Assembly: GCF_003610785.1 (NCBI RefSeq)
Contig: NZ_RAQQ01000004.1
Span: 1-64,000 of the forward strand
Source of the DNA: Micromonospora globbae
Lineage (GTDB): Bacteria > Actinomycetota > Actinomycetes > Mycobacteriales > Micromonosporaceae
Length of the DNA stretch: 64,000 nucleotides
Direction of reading: 5' to 3'
Shown piece by piece: positions 61,086 through 64,000 of the stretch (position 1 is its first letter; each line of letters opens with the position of its first letter). The notes beneath the pieces were generated by a model, which did not search any database, was not told where the DNA came from, and saw only the letters and a program-made list of their open reading frames with translations. A program made the position numbers and the translations under genes.

Positions 61086-62552
61086 GTGCTCGCCATCCGT
61101 CTGCTCGCCGAGCCCGACCGGCTCGACACACTCGTCCTGCCCGTCCGGCCGGTGGGCGGCGACGCCCCCGCCGCCGAGCCCGTCCCGACCGCCGCGACGC
61201 CTCCCGACGGCGTCGACGCGGAGGCGGCCGCGCTCGCTCCCGCAGCCCGGCTCACCGGCCGGGCCGGCGAGATCCGGTCCCACCTGCGCCCGGGGCGCAC
61301 CCCGGCCGGGCTGATCCTCGTCGGGATCGGGGACGGCGACGAGGCGGGCTGGCGACGGGCCGGCGCGGCGATCGCACGGGCCGCGGCGGACGAGGAGCAC
61401 GTGACGGTCGCGTTGCCGGCCGACGCGTCCCCGGAGGCCGTCCGCGGTCTCTGCGAGGGGCTGCTGCTCGCCTCGTACCGGTACCGGCTCACCGACGCCG
61501 GTGAGACGCCCGCCCTGGCCGCCGCCGACCTCGTGGTCGCCGACCCGGACGACCACGCCGCCGCGGTCGAGACGGCGCGCACCACGGCGCGGATGACCCG
61601 GCTGGCCCGCGACCTCACCAACACGCCCTCGTCGGTGAAGAACCCGGAGTGGTTCGCCGGGCAGGTGGCCGAGGTCAGCGACGGCCTGGCGGACCTGAGC
61701 CTGCGCGTACGCGGGCCGGCCGAACTGGCGGCCGAGGGCTTCGGCGGCATCCTCGCCGTCGGCGGCGGATCGGCCAGCGGCCCGCGCCTCGTGGAACTGG
61801 ACTGGCACCCGGCCGGCGCGCGTACCCACGTGGTGCTGGTCGGCAAGGGCATCACGTTCGACACCGGCGGCATCTCGATCAAGCCGGTCGCGTCGATGAA
61901 GCTGATGCGCAAGGACATGGGCGGGGCGGCGGCCGTGGTGGCCGCCACCGTCGGCGCGGCCGCGCTGCGGCTGCCCGTACGCGTCACCACGCTGGCGCCG
62001 CTGGCCGAGAACATGCCCAGCGGCTCGGCGTTCCGACCAGGCGACGTCGTGCGGCACTACGGCGGGACGACCAGCGAGACGACCAACTCCGACGCCGAGG
62101 GCCGGCTGGTGCTCGCCGACGCGATCAGCTACGCCGTCCAGGAGCTGAAGCCGGACCTGTTGGTCGACCTGGCCACGCTGACCGGTGCGAACGCCGTGGC
62201 GCTCGGCAAGCGCACCGCCGCCCTCTACACCGAGAGCGACCAGCTCGCCGCGGACCTGCTCGCGGCCGTCGAGGCGGCCGGCGAGTCGGCCTGGCGGATG
62301 CCGCTGCCCGCCGACTACGTCGAGTACCTCGGCAGCGAGATCGCCGACCTCTACAGCGCGCCGACGCAGGGCGCCGGGTCGGTGGTCGCCGCCCTCTACC
62401 TGCGCGAGTTCACCGGCGAGCTGCGCGACCGCTGGGTGCACGTCGACATGTCGGCGCCGTCGTGGGCCGACTCCGACGACGCCGAGCTGACCAGGGGCGC
62501 CACCGGCTGGGGCGTACGCTCGCTGCTGCGCTGGCTGGCCACGCTCGCGTGA
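61086..62552 (+). CDS. pepA: Leucyl aminopeptidase (M17 family)
   Basis: 488 aa from GTG 61086 with GGAGG upstream. The C-terminal catalytic domain is complete: VGKGITFDTGGISIKPVASMKLMRKDMGGAAAVVAA near 255 (metal ligands), TLAPLAENMPSGSAFRPGDV, SDAEGRLVLADAISYA near 335 (the NTDAEGRL signature with S for T), and LTGANAVALGKRTAALYT. The N-terminal ~170 residues form the usual non-catalytic domain. It releases N-terminal residues from peptides as a hexamer with two metals per site. Confidence 0.93.
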   Translation: MLAIRLLAEPDRLDTLVLPVRPVGGDAPAAEPVPTAATPPDGVDAEAAALAPAARLTGRAGEIRSHLRPGRTPAGLILVGIGDGDEAGWRRAGAAIARAAADEEHVTVALPADASPEAVRGLCEGLLLASYRYRLTDAGETPALAAADLVVADPDDHAAAVETARTTARMTRLARDLTNTPSSVKNPEWFAGQVAEVSDGLADLSLRVRGPAELAAEGFGGILAVGGGSASGPRLVELDWHPAGARTHVVLVGKGITFDTGGISIKPVASMKLMRKDMGGAAAVVAATVGAAALRLPVRVTTLAPLAENMPSGSAFRPGDVVRHYGGTTSETTNSDAEGRLVLADAISYAVQELKPDLLVDLATLTGANAVALGKRTAALYTESDQLAADLLAAVEAAGESAWRMPLPADYVEYLGSEIADLYSAPTQGAGSVVAALYLREFTGELRDRWVHVDMSAPSWADSDDAELTRGATGWGVRSLLRWLATLA

Positions 62553-62600
62553 CCGGCCGGCGGCGCCCGCGCCCGGCGGACCGGCGGCTCCCCGGGAGCG

Positions 62601-63245
62601 TCAGCACTTGACGGCGGCCAGCAACCCGTGACCGACCGGCAGCAGGGCGGGGATCCAGTGCTCCGACTCCCGGATCGCCTTGATCGTCTCCCGGACGGTC
62701 ACGGTCTCCGCGTCCCGGGCCGCCGGGTCGCCGATCCGGCCGCCGGCCAGGGCGCCGTTGAGCACCAGCACGCCGCCGGGCCGCAGCAGCCGCAGCGCCG
62801 CGTCGACGCAGGCGTGGAAGCCGGTGGCCTCGGCGTCGACGAAGACCAGGTCGTAGGCGCCGTCCGCGAGCCGGGGCAGCACGTCCAGCGCCCGGCCGGT
62901 GATGATCCGGGTACGGCCGGCGGCGAAACCCGCCTCGGCGAAGATGCGGCGGGCGATGCGCTGGTGCTCCACCTCCACGTCGATCGTGGTGAGCACCCCG
63001 TCGGCCCGCATCCCGCGCAGCAGCCACACGCCGCTGACCCCGGTGCCGGTGCCGATCTCCACGACGGCGCGGGCGTTGCCGGCGGCGGCGAGCAGCCGCA
63101 GCGCGGCGCCCGCACCGGGGGTGACCGCGTCGAGGCCCACCTCGCGGGCGAGACTGCGGGCGGTGCGCAGCACGAGATCCTCGGTGACGTACGACTCGGC
63201 GAACTGCACGGCCGGGCTCGTCGAACTGCCGGAACCGGCGAGCAT
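62601..63245 (-). CDS. SAM-dependent O-methyltransferase (class I, MTase_3 family)
   Basis: 214 aa from ATG 63245; GGAGG lies 12 nt upstream, so an alternative non-ATG start a few codons earlier is possible. Motif I, VVEIGTGTGVSGVWLLRGM near 68, binds SAM. LTTIDVEVEHQRIARRIFAEAGF near 90, YDLVFVDAEATGFHACVDAALRLLRPGGVLVLNGAL near 130-165 carries the metal-site Asp. It corresponds to Rv1220c-like enzymes, which sit close to sigE and htrA in mycobacteria. The acceptor is unknown. Confidence 0.88.
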   Translation of the reverse strand: MLAGSGSSTSPAVQFAESYVTEDLVLRTARSLAREVGLDAVTPGAGAALRLLAAAGNARAVVEIGTGTGVSGVWLLRGMRADGVLTTIDVEVEHQRIARRIFAEAGFAAGRTRIITGRALDVLPRLADGAYDLVFVDAEATGFHACVDAALRLLRPGGVLVLNGALAGGRIGDPAARDAETVTVRETIKAIRESEHWIPALLPVGHGLLAAVKC

Positions 63246-63514
63246 GGCGATGGCGCACCTCCGGGCGGCGAGTGCGCGGGCCGTCGTCCGACGGGCCGCA
63301 CGCGGTGCAGGGGGCGGGTTGGCGGCTATGAGCCTAGAGCGGGCCGTCCGCACGTGCAGCCGCGCGTCCCGCTCCCGCGATCACGAGGGCAACGGCTGAC
63401 CCCGTGCCGGACATCCGTGCAATCCTGGAAGCGGTGTCCCGTCGGTAGCGACCTGGGCGTGCTTGTCGCGGTCGCGGAAGGCGGGGCCCGGGGGACGGAC
63501 TGGGAGGCACCGAC

Positions 63515-64000
63515 GTGACCGACGGCTGGGACTGGCGCCGGCCCGGTGATGCCCCGGCGGCACCGCCGGCGACCGGCGACCCGGGAAACCGCGGCCCCTC
63601 ACCCTGGTGGTCGGACGCGCTGGCCGACCCGTGGCGCGACCCGGCCGCGCCGGCCGCGGTGGTCGTCCCCGCGCCGGCCAGCGGCGGCACGGACCCCGAG
63701 CCGGTCAGCGACCCGGACGCCCCCGGCCGTCCGCGGCTGCGCCAGCTGCTGCTCGTCCCACTGATCACCGCGCTGCTCGCGGGCGCCCTCGGTGGCGCGC
63801 TCGGCTACGGCCTGGCGGTCCGCGGGGGCGCCGGCGCCGGCACCGTGCTCGGCGCCGATCCGGGCGAGGCCCCGGCGCTCGCCCAGCGCCGGCCGGAGTC
63901 GTTCGCCGGGGTGGCCGAGCGGGTGCTGCCCAGCGTGGTCACGGTCCGGGTGAGCAGTCTCGGCGGCACGAGCGAGGGCTCCGGCTTCATCGCGAGCGCG
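63515..64000 (+). CDS. HtrA/DegP-like membrane-anchored serine protease, N-terminal part (runs off the window)
   Basis: GTG 63515 has GGGAGG 7 nt upstream. The first 162 residues are visible. A cytoplasmic P/A/D/W-rich segment (WDWRRPGDAPAAPP, SPWWSDALADPWRDP) precedes a membrane helix (LLLVPLITALLAGALGGALGYGLAV, ~77-101). The start of the protease domain follows: SFAGVAERVLPSVVTVRVSSLGGTSEGSGFIAS, the standard HtrA entry before the catalytic His. The catalytic residues and any PDZ domain lie beyond the window. The position after an Rv1220c-like methyltransferase fits HtrA (Rv1223) of the sigE locus. Confidence 0.85.
   Translation, partial: MTDGWDWRRPGDAPAAPPATGDPGNRGPSPWWSDALADPWRDPAAPAAVVVPAPASGGTDPEPVSDPDAPGRPRLRQLLLVPLITALLAGALGGALGYGLAVRGGAGAGTVLGADPGEAPALAQRRPESFAGVAERVLPSVVTVRVSSLGGTSEGSGFIASA

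Noticed and set aside
1..64000. CRISPR array or cas genes
   Set aside because: No regularly spaced short repeats or Cas motifs were seen anywhere in the window.

Overview
The window is very GC-rich DNA with dense, strongly G/C-ending codons, many GTG starts, leaderless promoters and actinobacterial families (SigE-family sigma factor, FolP2-type DHPS paralogue, DUF3117, DivIVA, KorAB, ClpP with a PopR/ClgR-type regulator). It is an actinomycete chromosome, probably a Micromonosporaceae member. The genus is inferred from gene content and was not tested.

The window divides into two halves near a tRNA-Arg(CCT) gene at 35234-35309. The left half (1-35.2 kb) is an accessory or defence island full of transposon debris. 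From the left it holds: the end of an IS3-type element; a three-gene prokaryotic PIWI (pPIWI-RE) cassette (PD-(D/E)xK nuclease, Fe-S DinG/XPD-like helicase, pPIWI-RE protein) whose PIWI gene is cut near its 3' end by that IS; a DUF4041/GIY-YIG protein; a fused pair of gene remnants (2'-5' RNA ligase and DEDD exonuclease); an HTH/TPR regulator with an APH-like kinase; a gltX relic; a decayed ISL3 element with recognisable ends; a permease-acetamidase-GPP34-GNAT group; and IS3 and IS5 scraps.

The centrepiece is 19.6-33.4 kb. A tightly coupled five-gene minus-strand operon encodes two DrmE-like proteins, a NERD-nuclease/UvrD-like helicase, a DrmA-type helicase and a DrmB (DUF1998) protein. This is a DISARM-like set with no DrmC (phospholipase D) and an extra NERD helicase. 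It is followed by a complete type II restriction-modification cassette: an NgoMIV/Cfr10I-like endonuclease, a small HTH controller protein, a divergent C5-cytosine methyltransferase and a Vsr mismatch endonuclease. The divergent promoter has two direct repeats 42 bp apart that flank a GCCGGC sequence. A graveyard of IS5 and IS1380 remnants closes the island.

The right half (35.2-64 kb) is mostly ordinary chromosome. It carries a SigE-type ECF sigma factor with a membrane partner, a 2-hydroxyacid dehydrogenase, an alpha/beta hydrolase, a VOC protein, LtrA, an SDR/HxlR divergent pair, two secreted trypsin-like proteases, ClpP with a PopR-like regulator and its likely operator, a K+ channel, a MarR/azoreductase divergent pair, KorAB, and an orphan NuoA. 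It then runs folP2 - divIVA-like - SRPBCC - (sterol desaturase) - tagA - DUF3117 - pepA - O-methyltransferase - htrA-like, which parallels in part the order of the Mycobacterium tuberculosis Rv1207-Rv1223 neighbourhood as recalled. Several of these genes start directly at a probable transcription start (TANNNT, 6-7 nt, GTG).
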